From Microbacterium azadirachtae (GTDB lineage Bacteria; Actinomycetota; Actinomycetes; Actinomycetales; Microbacteriaceae): a stretch of DNA of 32,005 bases. Numbering within the stretch: position 1 is the first letter of the stretch; each line of letters starts with the position of its first letter. The stretch spans positions 1 to 32,005 of the forward strand of contig NZ_JYIT01000049.1 in NCBI RefSeq assembly GCF_000956545.1, written 5' to 3'. A program made the position numbers and the translations under genes. Positions 7,824 to 15,378 of the stretch are shown here, piece after piece. The notes under the pieces are model-generated. The model worked only from the letters and a program-made list of their open reading frames with translations, was not told the origin of the DNA and made no database searches.

Positions 7824-8656
7824 CCCTCACCACCTCGGTCCAGACCGGCGCCCGGCTCCGGCGCGGCCGTCGCGTCAGTGCCGCACCGCGCTGGCTGCTC
7901 ATCCTCGTCGAGGTCGCCGTCCCGGTGCTGCTCATCGCGCTGTGGTGGATCGTCTCCGCGGGATCGACGAACACGTTCTTCCCGCCGCTGTCGGCGATCG
8001 TGTCGCGCCTCGGCGAGCTGCTGACGACCCCCGCGTTCCTCGGCGACATCGGCCTGTCCGTGCTGAACCTCGTGCTGTCGTTCCTGATCGCGACGGTCGT
8101 CGGGGTGCTGCTGGGCTGCGCGCTCGGCCTGATCGCGCCGCTGAGCTGGTTCGTCGAGCCGACGATCCACTTCTTCCGCGCGATCCCCCCGGTGGCGCTC
8201 GTGCCGATCTTCGTGTCGCTGCTCGGTTTCGGCAACGGCACGCGCATCCTCTCGATCTCGCTCGCCGCGCTCTTCCCGATCCTGATCTCGACCATCGACG
8301 GCGTGCGCGCCGGCGAACCCACCCTGCAGATGGTGGGGAAGGTGTACCGGCTCACCCGCGCGGAGCGGCTGTTCCAGGTCACCCTGCCCGCGGCGAGCCC
8401 CCGGATCCTGTCCGGGATGCAGGTGAGCCTCATCACCGCCTTCGTCGTCATGATCGCGAGCGAGATGCTCGGCTCGTCCGCGGGTCTCGGCGCCGCGACC
8501 CTCCTCGCCCAGCAGTCGTTCGCGATCGCCGACATGTGGGCGGGGATCATCGTCCTCGGCGTGCTCGGGTACCTGTCCACCGCCCTGTTCGTCCTGTTCC
8601 GCCGCGCCGTCCTGCGCTGGTACATCGCCTCACAACAACTGGAGAAGAGCGAATGA
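7820..8656 (+). CDS. ABC-importer permease (SsuC/TauC type), second of two
   Basis: This 278-residue permease overlaps the previous gene by GTGA, with AAGGCGGAG upstream as ribosome-binding site. An Arg-rich cytoplasmic N-terminus (about 25 residues) is followed by six predicted membrane helices. The EAA-like loop is KVYRLTRAERLFQVTLPAAS, near residue 175-195, giving the ATPase contact. It is clearly related to the preceding permease but not a recent duplicate. The AIPPVALVPIF segment is typical of the nitrate/taurine/sulfonate permease family. It should pair with the neighbouring permease to form the membrane channel. Confidence 0.88.
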   Translation: MTLTTSVQTGARLRRGRRVSAAPRWLLILVEVAVPVLLIALWWIVSAGSTNTFFPPLSAIVSRLGELLTTPAFLGDIGLSVLNLVLSFLIATVVGVLLGCALGLIAPLSWFVEPTIHFFRAIPPVALVPIFVSLLGFGNGTRILSISLAALFPILISTIDGVRAGEPTLQMVGKVYRLTRAERLFQVTLPAASPRILSGMQVSLITAFVVMIASEMLGSSAGLGAATLLAQQSFAIADMWAGIIVLGVLGYLSTALFVLFRRAVLRWYIASQQLEKSE

Positions 8657-9435
8657 GCATCACCGCCGTCCCCCGACTCAGCGTGCAGGGCCTCGCGAAG
8701 ACCTATCGGACCCGGAGCGGCGACGTGCCCGTCATCGCCGACCTCACGTTCGACGTGTCGGCGGGGGAGGTGGCCTGCATCGTCGGTCCCTCCGGCATCG
8801 GGAAGACCACCCTGCTCAAGTGCCTCACCGGCCTGCAGCCGATCACCTCGGGGTCCGCGCGGATCGACGGCGTGGAGATCGACGGGCCGCCCGAGGAGAT
8901 GGCGCTCGTGTTCCAGGAGTACACGCGCTCGCTCATGCCCTGGCTCACGGTCGAGAAGAACGTCCGGCTGCCGCTGCGGCACCTGCGGCTGAGCGCCGCC
9001 GAGCGCGAGGAGCGGATCACCGCGGCGCTCGCCGCCGTCGGGCTCGCCGGCGCGGGGGCCAAGTATCCCTGGCAGCTCTCCGGAGGCATGCAGCAGCGCG
9101 TCGCGATCGCCCGGGCGATCGCGTACCGCCCCGAGGTGCTCGTGATGGACGAGCCGTTCGCCTCGGTCGACGCGCAGACCCGCTTCGAGCTCGAGGACCT
9201 GTGCCTGCGGATCCGCGAGCAGTTCGGCATGACGATCCTGATCGTCACGCACGACATCGACGAGGCCGTCTACCTCTCCGACCGGGTCATCGTGCTCGGA
9301 GAGCGGCCCGCCCGGGTGACCGAGATCATCGAGATCGACTTCGGCGGCCCTCGCGACCAGCTCGAGACGCGGGCCACCGCGGAGTTCGCCGAGCTGCGCA
9401 CGCGGATCTTCGGGCTCATCCGGAAGGCGGGCTGA
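8653..9435 (+). CDS. ABC-importer ATPase (SsuB/TauB type)
   Basis: The 260-residue ATPase overlaps the preceding permease stop by ATGA. Walker A is GPSGIGKTT (45-53), the Q-loop is VFQEYTRSLMPW, the signature is LSGGMQQRVAIARA, Walker B is VLVMDEPF and the switch His lies in VTHDIDEA. The 'LMPWLTV' after the Q-loop and the short length are typical of nitrate/sulfonate/taurine importer ATPases. It powers uptake by the two upstream permeases. Its stop codon directly abuts the ATG of the arylsulfatase gene, so translational coupling is likely. Confidence 0.92.
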   Translation: MSITAVPRLSVQGLAKTYRTRSGDVPVIADLTFDVSAGEVACIVGPSGIGKTTLLKCLTGLQPITSGSARIDGVEIDGPPEEMALVFQEYTRSLMPWLTVEKNVRLPLRHLRLSAAEREERITAALAAVGLAGAGAKYPWQLSGGMQQRVAIARAIAYRPEVLVMDEPFASVDAQTRFELEDLCLRIREQFGMTILIVTHDIDEAVYLSDRVIVLGERPARVTEIIEIDFGGPRDQLETRATAEFAELRTRIFGLIRKAG

Positions 9436-11745
9436 ATGGATCGCGCAGCGCGCGGGTACGAGGGCTTCGCGGGGCGCGTCGAGGAGTTCACCTCCGCGTC
9501 CGACCCCGCCTGGCGCGTGCGGCCGACCGCCCCCGAGGGGGCGCCGAACATCATCGTCATGCTCGTCGACGACCTCGGCTTCAGTGACCTGGGTCCGTTC
9601 GGCAGCGAGATCCCCACGCCGTTCATCGACGGCCTCGCCGACGAGGGCTGGGTGTTCACGAATTACCGCACGGCGCCGATGTGCTCACCGGCCCGCGCCG
9701 CGCTGCTCACCGGGCTGAACCCGCACCGGGCGGGGTTCGGGTTCGTGGCGCACATCGATCCGGGCTACCCGGGGTTCGCCTGCGAGCTCCCCGCCGCGGC
9801 CCCCACGCTCGCGGAGTCGCTGAGGGCGGGCGGATACGCGACCTTCATGGTCGGCAAGTGGCACCTGACCCTGGAGTCGCGGCTGCACGACGGGGCGGAC
9901 CGGTCGTCCTGGCCGCTGCAGCGGGGCTTCGACCGCTACTTCGGATCCATGGACGGGTTCACGTCGCTGCACCATCCGCATCGTCTCGTGCAGGACAACT
10001 CCGTGGTCGACGTCGCCGAGTTCCCCGACGGGTTCTTCCTCACCGACGAGCTGACGGACCGGGCGATCGCGATGGTCGACGAGCTGCGCGTGAACGATCG
10101 CCGCAAGCCCTTCTTCCTCTACTACGCGCACACTTCGGTGCACGGGCCGATCCAGGCGAAGGCGGAGGACATCGAGCGCCACGGCGGGCGGTACGAGCGC
10201 GGCTGGAACGCGCTGCGCGAGGAGCGCTTCGAGCGCCAGCGCCTCCGCGGCATCGTGCCCGCGCACGCGGAGCTGCCCGGCGACGCCCTCGCGGACGGCG
10301 ACCGGATCCCGCACTGGGACGATCTCAGCGCCGAGGAGCGCGCCCTGTTCGCCCGCCATATGGAGGTCTACGCCGCCGCCGTCGACGAGATCGACCAGAG
10401 CGTGGGGCGCCTGCTCTCACGTCTCGACGAACTCGGCGAGCGGGAGAACACGATCATCGTGATCGCGAGCGACAACGGCGGCACCGCCGAGGGCGGCCCG
10501 ACCGGGACGCGCAGCTACTTCGCGCAGTTCGGTCTGCACGGCGCGGTCCCCGACGGCTGGGTGAGCGACGTGCCGCGCGACGTGTCGGAGATCGGCGGGC
10601 CCCGGCTGTACGGCCAGTACCCGACAGGGTGGGCGCGGGTGTCGAACACGCCGTTCCGTTCCTTCAAGTCGAGCACCTACGAGGGCGGCGTCCACGCCCC
10701 GCTGGTCATCTCCTGGCCGGCGGGAGCAGGATCGCCGGGGCTCCGCGACCAGTTCGTCTTCGTGTCGGATCTGGCCCCGACGCTGCTCGAGCTCGCGGGC
10801 GTCGCCCGCCCTGCGCAGTGGAACGGGATGGCCGCGCCCGAGGTGGACGGCGGCAGCATCGCCGAGGTCCTCGCCGACCCGGCCGCACCGGGCCGGGCGC
10901 AGCAGTACTTCGAATGCGTGGGTCGTCGTGCGCTCGTCGACGGCGAGTGGAAGGCGGTCTCGCCGATCCCTCCGACGCCCGGGCAGGGCGCCGCAGGCGG
11001 CGCCTGGGAGCTCTACCACCTGCCGAGCGATCCGACCGAGACGCGGGATCGCGCCGCGCACGAGCCCGACCGCGTGCGGGAGCTCGCGGAGCGCTGGCGC
11101 CACGAGGCGTGGCGCAACACGGTCTTCCCGCTCGACGACGACGGCACCCTGTTCTCTGTGCGGCCCGCCAGTGAGGCGCCGCTGTCGGAGCCGGTCGAGC
11201 TCGTGCCGTTCCGCCCGCCGCTGGAGCGGTTCCGCTCCGCGCGCCTCACGGTGCTGCGCTCGTTCGACGTGCACGCCGAGCTGCACCTGGAGCGCGGCGC
11301 GGAGGGCGTGCTCCTCGCGCACGGCGACCAGGGCGGGGGATACCTCCTGGCGCTGGACGGCGACGAGCTGCTGCTCTCCTACAACGCGTACGGCGCGATG
11401 CGCCGGGTCCGCACGACCGCGCCGGGGCCGGGGGCCTGTCGCATCGAACTGCGCGCGCGCGCGGCGCTCGGGTTGCGCTGGAGCTTCGCGGTCGATGTGG
11501 ACGGCGTGGAGCGGGTACGCCTCGACGACATGCCGATGCTGGTCGGCATGGCGCCCTTCACCGGCATCAGCGTGGGCTACGACTACGGCGGCCCCGTGGA
11601 CTGGGAGCTCTCCGAGCGGCATCGCTCCTATCGCTTCCGGGGCGGCAGGATCACATCCCTGCGCTACGTGCCGGGTGAGGCCTCGCCCGAGGATGCGACC
11701 GTGCTGCGGGCGATCGAGCGGGAGATGCGCGACCTGGTCGACTGA
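9436..11745 (+). CDS. Large arylsulfatase (formylglycine-dependent), cytoplasmic
   Basis: The 769-residue enzyme hydrolyses sulfate esters. The sulfatase motif is CSPARAALLTG with Cys83, the residue converted to formylglycine in CxPxR-type sulfatases. Metal ligands visible are Asp45/Asp46 in MLVDDLGFSD and Asp346/Asn347 in ASDNGG. Lys141/His143 (GKWH) and His236 (SVHGP) are the usual sulfate-site residues. The catalytic part occupies about 35-560. A C-terminal beta-rich region (about 600-769) resembles that of the long (about 780-residue) mycobacterial-type arylsulfatases. There is no signal peptide or Tat motif, so it should act on imported substrate, consistent with its place as the last gene of the importer operon. 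No formylglycine-generating enzyme gene lies in the window. A bidirectional hairpin follows. Confidence 0.92.
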   Translation: MDRAARGYEGFAGRVEEFTSASDPAWRVRPTAPEGAPNIIVMLVDDLGFSDLGPFGSEIPTPFIDGLADEGWVFTNYRTAPMCSPARAALLTGLNPHRAGFGFVAHIDPGYPGFACELPAAAPTLAESLRAGGYATFMVGKWHLTLESRLHDGADRSSWPLQRGFDRYFGSMDGFTSLHHPHRLVQDNSVVDVAEFPDGFFLTDELTDRAIAMVDELRVNDRRKPFFLYYAHTSVHGPIQAKAEDIERHGGRYERGWNALREERFERQRLRGIVPAHAELPGDALADGDRIPHWDDLSAEERALFARHMEVYAAAVDEIDQSVGRLLSRLDELGERENTIIVIASDNGGTAEGGPTGTRSYFAQFGLHGAVPDGWVSDVPRDVSEIGGPRLYGQYPTGWARVSNTPFRSFKSSTYEGGVHAPLVISWPAGAGSPGLRDQFVFVSDLAPTLLELAGVARPAQWNGMAAPEVDGGSIAEVLADPAAPGRAQQYFECVGRRALVDGEWKAVSPIPPTPGQGAAGGAWELYHLPSDPTETRDRAAHEPDRVRELAERWRHEAWRNTVFPLDDDGTLFSVRPASEAPLSEPVELVPFRPPLERFRSARLTVLRSFDVHAELHLERGAEGVLLAHGDQGGGYLLALDGDELLLSYNAYGAMRRVRTTAPGPGACRIELRARAALGLRWSFAVDVDGVERVRLDDMPMLVGMAPFTGISVGYDYGGPVDWELSERHRSYRFRGGRITSLRYVPGEASPEDATVLRAIEREMRDLVD

Positions 11746-11751
11746 CGGACG

Positions 11752-11785
11752 GCCTCAGCCCGCGGCCGATGCGGCGGGCTGAGGC
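11752..11785. terminator. Bidirectional hairpin between sulfatase and HxlR genes
   Basis: GCCTCAGCCCGC (11752-11763) and GCGGGCTGAGGC (11774-11785) are perfect 12-bp arms around a 10-nt loop. It begins six bases after the arylsulfatase stop and includes the 3' end of the convergent HxlR gene. Confidence 0.7.
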
Positions 11786-12450
11786 TCCGCGACGTTCGCG
11801 CTGTACGGCACGTGCAGGGCCTGGGCGAAGCGCTCGAAGAGCGCCGGATCCCCCTGGATCTGCACGACGCCCGTGGCGAGGGCGTCCTGCGGGCTCAGCG
11901 TGCCGGCGAGCAGGTTGCGGATCCCCGGGCCCGCCACGATCTCGAGATCCGGATCCTCGAGGAGCCCGGGATCGGCGGTGACCCTGCCGTCGCGCATGAC
12001 GACGTGCGTCTCGATGTCGCCGACGCGCACGTTGTAGGTCGTGTCCCAGTCGGAGGGCACGACGCCGTCGCCCGCGGCCACGCGGAGCGCCGCCGTGATC
12101 GACGACGTCGTCACGATCTCGCCCTCGCGCGGGGTGCGCATGCCGCCCGCGCCCCAGCGCGACAGCGCGTCGAGCGCCGGTCCGAGCTCCTGCCCGCGCG
12201 GGGTGAGGGCGTAGACGACGGAGCGCTCCGCGCCCGCGGGTGCCGCCCTCTCGACGATGCCCTCGTCCTCGAGCTCCTTCAGGCGCGACGCGAGTGTGTT
12301 CGTCGGGATGCCCGGCAGCCCGGCCACGAGGTCGGAGTAGCGCCGCGGTCCCACGCTGAGGTCGCGGAGGATCAGCAGCGTCCAGCGCTGCCCGACGATC
12401 TCCGCCGCACGGGCGAGGCCGCAGAACTGGCCGTAGTGCTGATTCGTCAT
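11755..12450 (-). CDS. HxlR-family regulator fused to an SCP2-like domain
   Basis: The 231-residue protein has an N-terminal HxlR winged-helix domain (about 5-100). It begins with the conserved Cys of QFCGLARAAEIVGQRWTLLILRDL, followed by RRYSDL, the recognition-helix segment NTLASRLKELEDEGIVER and the wing VVYALTPRG. The C-terminal half (about 115-225) resembles sterol-carrier-protein-2-like domains attached to some actinobacterial HxlR proteins, which may bind a hydrophobic ligand. I chose ATG 12450; an in-frame GTG at 12477 would add nine residues but overlaps the divergent promoter. It faces a DHA2 exporter gene, so it is probably the exporter's ligand- or redox-responsive regulator. Confidence 0.85.
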   Translation of the reverse strand: MTNQHYGQFCGLARAAEIVGQRWTLLILRDLSVGPRRYSDLVAGLPGIPTNTLASRLKELEDEGIVERAAPAGAERSVVYALTPRGQELGPALDALSRWGAGGMRTPREGEIVTTSSITAALRVAAGDGVVPSDWDTTYNVRVGDIETHVVMRDGRVTADPGLLEDPDLEIVAGPGIRNLLAGTLSPQDALATGVVQIQGDPALFERFAQALHVPYSANVAEPQPAASAAG

Positions 12451-12467
12451 GGATCTCAGATTACCAC

Positions 12468-12506
12468 TTGACTTCACTATTTGCAGTGTGCTTTATTTTT
12501 TGCAGT
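12468..12506 (+). promoter_or_regulatory. Exporter promoter with tandem TTGCAGT repeats
   Basis: An AT-rich segment in a G+C-rich setting. TTGACT (12468-12473) and TTTATT (12492-12497), 18 bases apart, form a plausible promoter for the exporter. TTGCAGT occurs twice as a direct repeat (12481-12487 and 12500-12506), and CACT-N6-AGTG (12475-12488) is an inverted repeat. These are candidate sites for the divergent HxlR-SCP2 protein. Confidence 0.55.
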
Positions 12507-12570
12507 AACCCGGAACCGGGGCCGCTCACAGAGGCACCAGCTCGCATCCGCAGCACTGAAGGAGAAGGAC

Positions 12571-14049
12571 ATGACCGCCACGATCGCCCCGGCCGAGGTC
12601 GACGCCTCGACCGCCCCCGACTCCGCGCTCGAGGCGCGCAACCGCACGGCGCTGCGCCTGCTCCTCGCCGCCGTGTTCGTCGTGTTCCTGAACGAGACGA
12701 TGATGGCCGTCGCGCTGCCCCGCATCCAGGAGTCCCTGCACATCGACGCCACGCGCGGGCAGTGGCTCACCACCGCGTTCGCCCTGACCATGGCGGTCGT
12801 CATCCCGACCACCGGCTGGCTCATGCAGCGCCTGCGCACCCGGGCCGTGTTCACCGTCGCGATGTCGAGCTTCCTCGTCGGCACGGTCATCGCGGCCGTG
12901 TCGCCCGTGTTCGAGATGCTCGTCGTCGGACGCGTCGTCCAGGCCATGGGGACCGCTGTGATGATGCCCCTGATGATGACGACCGTGATGACGATCGTCC
13001 CCGCCGCCGAGCGCGGCCGGGTGATGGGGCGCGTCTCGATCGTCATGTCGGTGGCTCCCGCCGTCGGCCCGATCGTCTCGGGCGCCCTGATCCAGGTGCT
13101 GCCGTGGCAGGGCCTGTTCTGGGTGATGCTGCCCATCGCGCTCACGATGCTGGCCATCGGCATCCGCCGGATCCCGAACGTCTCCGAGACCCGCGCCGTC
13201 CCGCTGGACGTGCTCTCCGTCGTGCTCGCCGCGATCGCCTTCTCGGCGCTGGTGTTCGGCCTCAGCCAGATCGGTGCGGCGGCGGTGGGCCAGGCGGCGC
13301 TGCAGCCGTGGATCCCGATCGTGCTCGGTCTGGCGACGCTGGGCCTGTTCGGATGGCGTCAGCTGGTGCTGCAGCGCACCGATGCGGCGCTGCTGGACCT
13401 GCGCACCTTCCTCTCGCGGGACTTCGCCGTCGCGGTCGCGATGATGACGGTCAGCATGGTCTCGCTGTTCGGCGCCTTCATCGTGCTTCCCCAGTTCGCG
13501 CGGTACACGCTGGGCCTCGACCCGCTGTGGGTGGGCGCGATCCTGCTCCCGGGCGGGCTGCTGATGGGCCTGGCGGGTCCCACCGTCGGGCGGCTCTACG
13601 ACCGCTTCGGGCCGCGTCCGCTCGTGATCCCCGGCTCGCTGGGCCTGGCCGCATCGCTGTGGACCCTCGCGCTCGGGCTCGGCGAGCACTCGTCCTGGGT
13701 GGTGCTGCTGGGCGCCCACATCGTGCTGATGCTCTCGCTCGCGTTCCTGTTCACGCCGGCGTTCAGCTCCTCGCTCGGCTCGCTCGCCCCGCACCTCTAC
13801 TCCCACGGCAGCGCCACGATCGCGACCCTGCAGCAGGTCGCCGGGGCCGCCGGCACCGCGATCTTCGTCGCCCTCTACGCCACGGGCGTCGCGGCGACGG
13901 GAGCCGCGAACCCGGAGCTGCCCTCGCCGGCGGCGGCCGCGCACGGCTCCCACCTCGCGTTCCTCGCCGGAGCGATCCTGTCGTTCGTCGTCATCGCGCT
14001 CGCCCTGTGCGTGCGCCGGCCCGCGGCCGCGCAGGCCGAGGAGCACTGA
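12571..14049 (+). CDS. MFS multidrug exporter, DHA2 (EmrB/QacA) type
   Basis: The 492-residue protein has about 14 predicted membrane helices, the size and topology of the DHA2 drug:H+ antiporter family. The first helix region contains FVVFLNETMMAVALPRIQ, matching the family's 'LDxTIVNVALP' motif, here with Asn-Glu in place of Leu-Asp. It is followed by QWLTTAFALTMAVVIPTTGWL, a stretch with the motif C-like Pro/Gly pattern, and AAERGRVMG in the central loop. The ATG has AAGGAGAAGG immediately upstream. It is divergent from the HxlR-SCP2 regulator, a common resistance-module layout. Substrate is unknown; hydrophobic drugs or a lipid-like metabolite are plausible. Confidence 0.88.
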   Translation: MTATIAPAEVDASTAPDSALEARNRTALRLLLAAVFVVFLNETMMAVALPRIQESLHIDATRGQWLTTAFALTMAVVIPTTGWLMQRLRTRAVFTVAMSSFLVGTVIAAVSPVFEMLVVGRVVQAMGTAVMMPLMMTTVMTIVPAAERGRVMGRVSIVMSVAPAVGPIVSGALIQVLPWQGLFWVMLPIALTMLAIGIRRIPNVSETRAVPLDVLSVVLAAIAFSALVFGLSQIGAAAVGQAALQPWIPIVLGLATLGLFGWRQLVLQRTDAALLDLRTFLSRDFAVAVAMMTVSMVSLFGAFIVLPQFARYTLGLDPLWVGAILLPGGLLMGLAGPTVGRLYDRFGPRPLVIPGSLGLAASLWTLALGLGEHSSWVVLLGAHIVLMLSLAFLFTPAFSSSLGSLAPHLYSHGSATIATLQQVAGAAGTAIFVALYATGVAATGAANPELPSPAAAAHGSHLAFLAGAILSFVVIALALCVRRPAAAQAEEH

Positions 14050-14068
14050 CCGGGACAGCCGTGACACA

Positions 14069-14117
14069 GCGCAGGAAGATGGCCCCGGAACCTGGTTCCA
14101 GGGCCAACTTCCTGCGC
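14069..14117. terminator. Very long hairpin between convergent exporter and acyl-CoA-dehydrogenase genes
   Basis: The arms 14069-14092 and 14094-14117 are 24 bases each, with 22 pairs matching around a single-base loop. One of the two mismatches would be a G-U pair in RNA. The outer left segment ACACAGCGCAGGA (14064-14076) can alternatively pair with TCCTGCGTTGTGT (14122-14134), with one mismatch. Most likely a bidirectional terminator, although the stem is unusually long. Confidence 0.6.
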
Positions 14118-14205
14118 GTCCTCCTGCGTTGTGTTCCGGAGGTGCTGGGCTACCCGGATCCGGAGATGCTCGGAGGCGCACCGGATCGGGGCTCGGCAGC
14201 CGTCC

Positions 14206-15378
14206 TCAGTCGTCCAGCAGCGCGGCGGCGAACATCGGGCGGGCGGCGTCGGCGCTCGGCGGATGGAACAGGCCCGCCGTCGCGTCGCGGTACAGCCGGC
14301 TCAGCTCATGGCCGTTGTCGAAGCCGGCACCGCCGGTGCACAGGAGGGCGGCTTCGGCGGCACGGCGTGCGGCGGTCGAGGCGTTGAGCCGTGCGCTCAC
14401 CAGCAGCAGCGGCCAGCGCGCGCCGTGATCGACGAGCTCGTCGAAGTCGCGGCAGTACGCCTCCAGCTGCGCGGGCACCGCCAGGTACTCGAGGTGCGCG
14501 TCGGCGAGGCGGGTGCGCGACTCGGGCACCTCGGCATAGGTCGTGCCGGACTTCGCGGAGCGCCGCTTCTTGAGGCCGGCCGCGCCGAGTTCGAGCGCGC
14601 GAGCGGCGACCCCGGCGTAGACGGATCCGATGAGCAGCTGGAAGTTGCTGGTGATCGCGAACGTGAGCAGATCCGGAACCCGCCCCACGGCGATGCGGCG
14701 GTTCACGCGCGCGGGCTCCATGCGCACGTCGGTGAGGATGGTCGCCCGGCTCTGCGACGCCCGCATCCCGAGCACGTCCCACTGGTCGGACACGGCGATC
14801 CCATCGGCGTCGCGCTCCACGAACCCGTAGACGAGCATCGGGTTCTCCGGATCCGTGTCGTCCCTGCCGTGCGTGATCAGGCGCGTCCAGACGGGCGAGA
14901 GGGAGGTGAAGATCTTGACGCCGGTGAGCAGGTAGCCGCCGTCGGGCTGCGGGGCGGCGGTCGTCCGGGAGTCCTGCATGACCCAGTCGTTCGACGGCTC
15001 GCTGATCCCGAAGGCGAAGACCTCGCCCGCCATCGCCTCGGCGAACACGACGTCGAGGGAGTGGTCGCCGCGGTCGGCAAGCGCCTTCGCGACCCCGGTG
15101 CACATGAGGTGCATGTTCACCGCGAGCGCGGTCGCGGGGGCGGCGGTCGCGAGGCGCTGCTGCAGGTGGGAGACCTCGTCGAGGCTCAGCCCGGGGCCGC
15201 CGTGCTCCTCGGGCACGAACAGAAGCAGGTAGCCGCGCTCGGCCAGCTCGGCGAAGTCCTCGTCGAAGAACCGGTTCTCGCGGTCGTACACCGCGGCGCG
15301 CTCGCGGAACCGGTCCAGGAGGTCGTCGGGGAGATACCGGTCGGCAAGCTCGGCGCGGCGGGTGAGACGGTCGGTCAT
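14206..15378 (-). CDS. Acyl-CoA-dehydrogenase-family flavoprotein
   Basis: The 390-residue protein has the ACAD three-domain layout. The N-terminal helical part contains LAERGYLLLFVPEEHGG, the middle beta domain contains GYLLTGVKIFTS and WDVLGMRASQSRA, and the C-terminal helical bundle ends in CTGGAGFDNGHELSRLYRD. The segment that in true acyl-CoA dehydrogenases carries the 'EGT' base region reads LFHPPSADAA here, so the usual catalytic Glu is not in that place. The protein may be a dehydrogenase with a relocated base or a flavin-dependent oxygenase. Its start overlaps the ketosynthase stop by ATGA, so it is the last gene of a coupled three-gene operon. It may desaturate or hydroxylate the product of the upstream genes. 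Confidence 0.8.
   Translation of the reverse strand: MTDRLTRRAELADRYLPDDLLDRFRERAAVYDRENRFFDEDFAELAERGYLLLFVPEEHGGPGLSLDEVSHLQQRLATAAPATALAVNMHLMCTGVAKALADRGDHSLDVVFAEAMAGEVFAFGISEPSNDWVMQDSRTTAAPQPDGGYLLTGVKIFTSLSPVWTRLITHGRDDTDPENPMLVYGFVERDADGIAVSDQWDVLGMRASQSRATILTDVRMEPARVNRRIAVGRVPDLLTFAITSNFQLLIGSVYAGVAARALELGAAGLKKRRSAKSGTTYAEVPESRTRLADAHLEYLAVPAQLEAYCRDFDELVDHGARWPLLLVSARLNASTAARRAAEAALLCTGGAGFDNGHELSRLYRDATAGLFHPPSADAARPMFAAALLDD

Noticed and set aside
3693..11745. Reading the GMC, aldehyde dehydrogenase, TetR and sulfatase as a choline-sulfate (betIBA-betC) cluster
   Set aside because: The sulfatase is of the long arylsulfatase type, not the roughly 500-residue choline sulfatase, and the importer is of the sulfonate type. 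The GMC and aldehyde dehydrogenase lack choline-specific evidence.
12526..14181. Antisense open frame of 551 residues under the exporter gene
   Set aside because: Composition is Asp/Arg/His/Gln-rich and repetitive-looking, as expected from the complement of a membrane-protein gene; no motifs and no ribosome-binding site.
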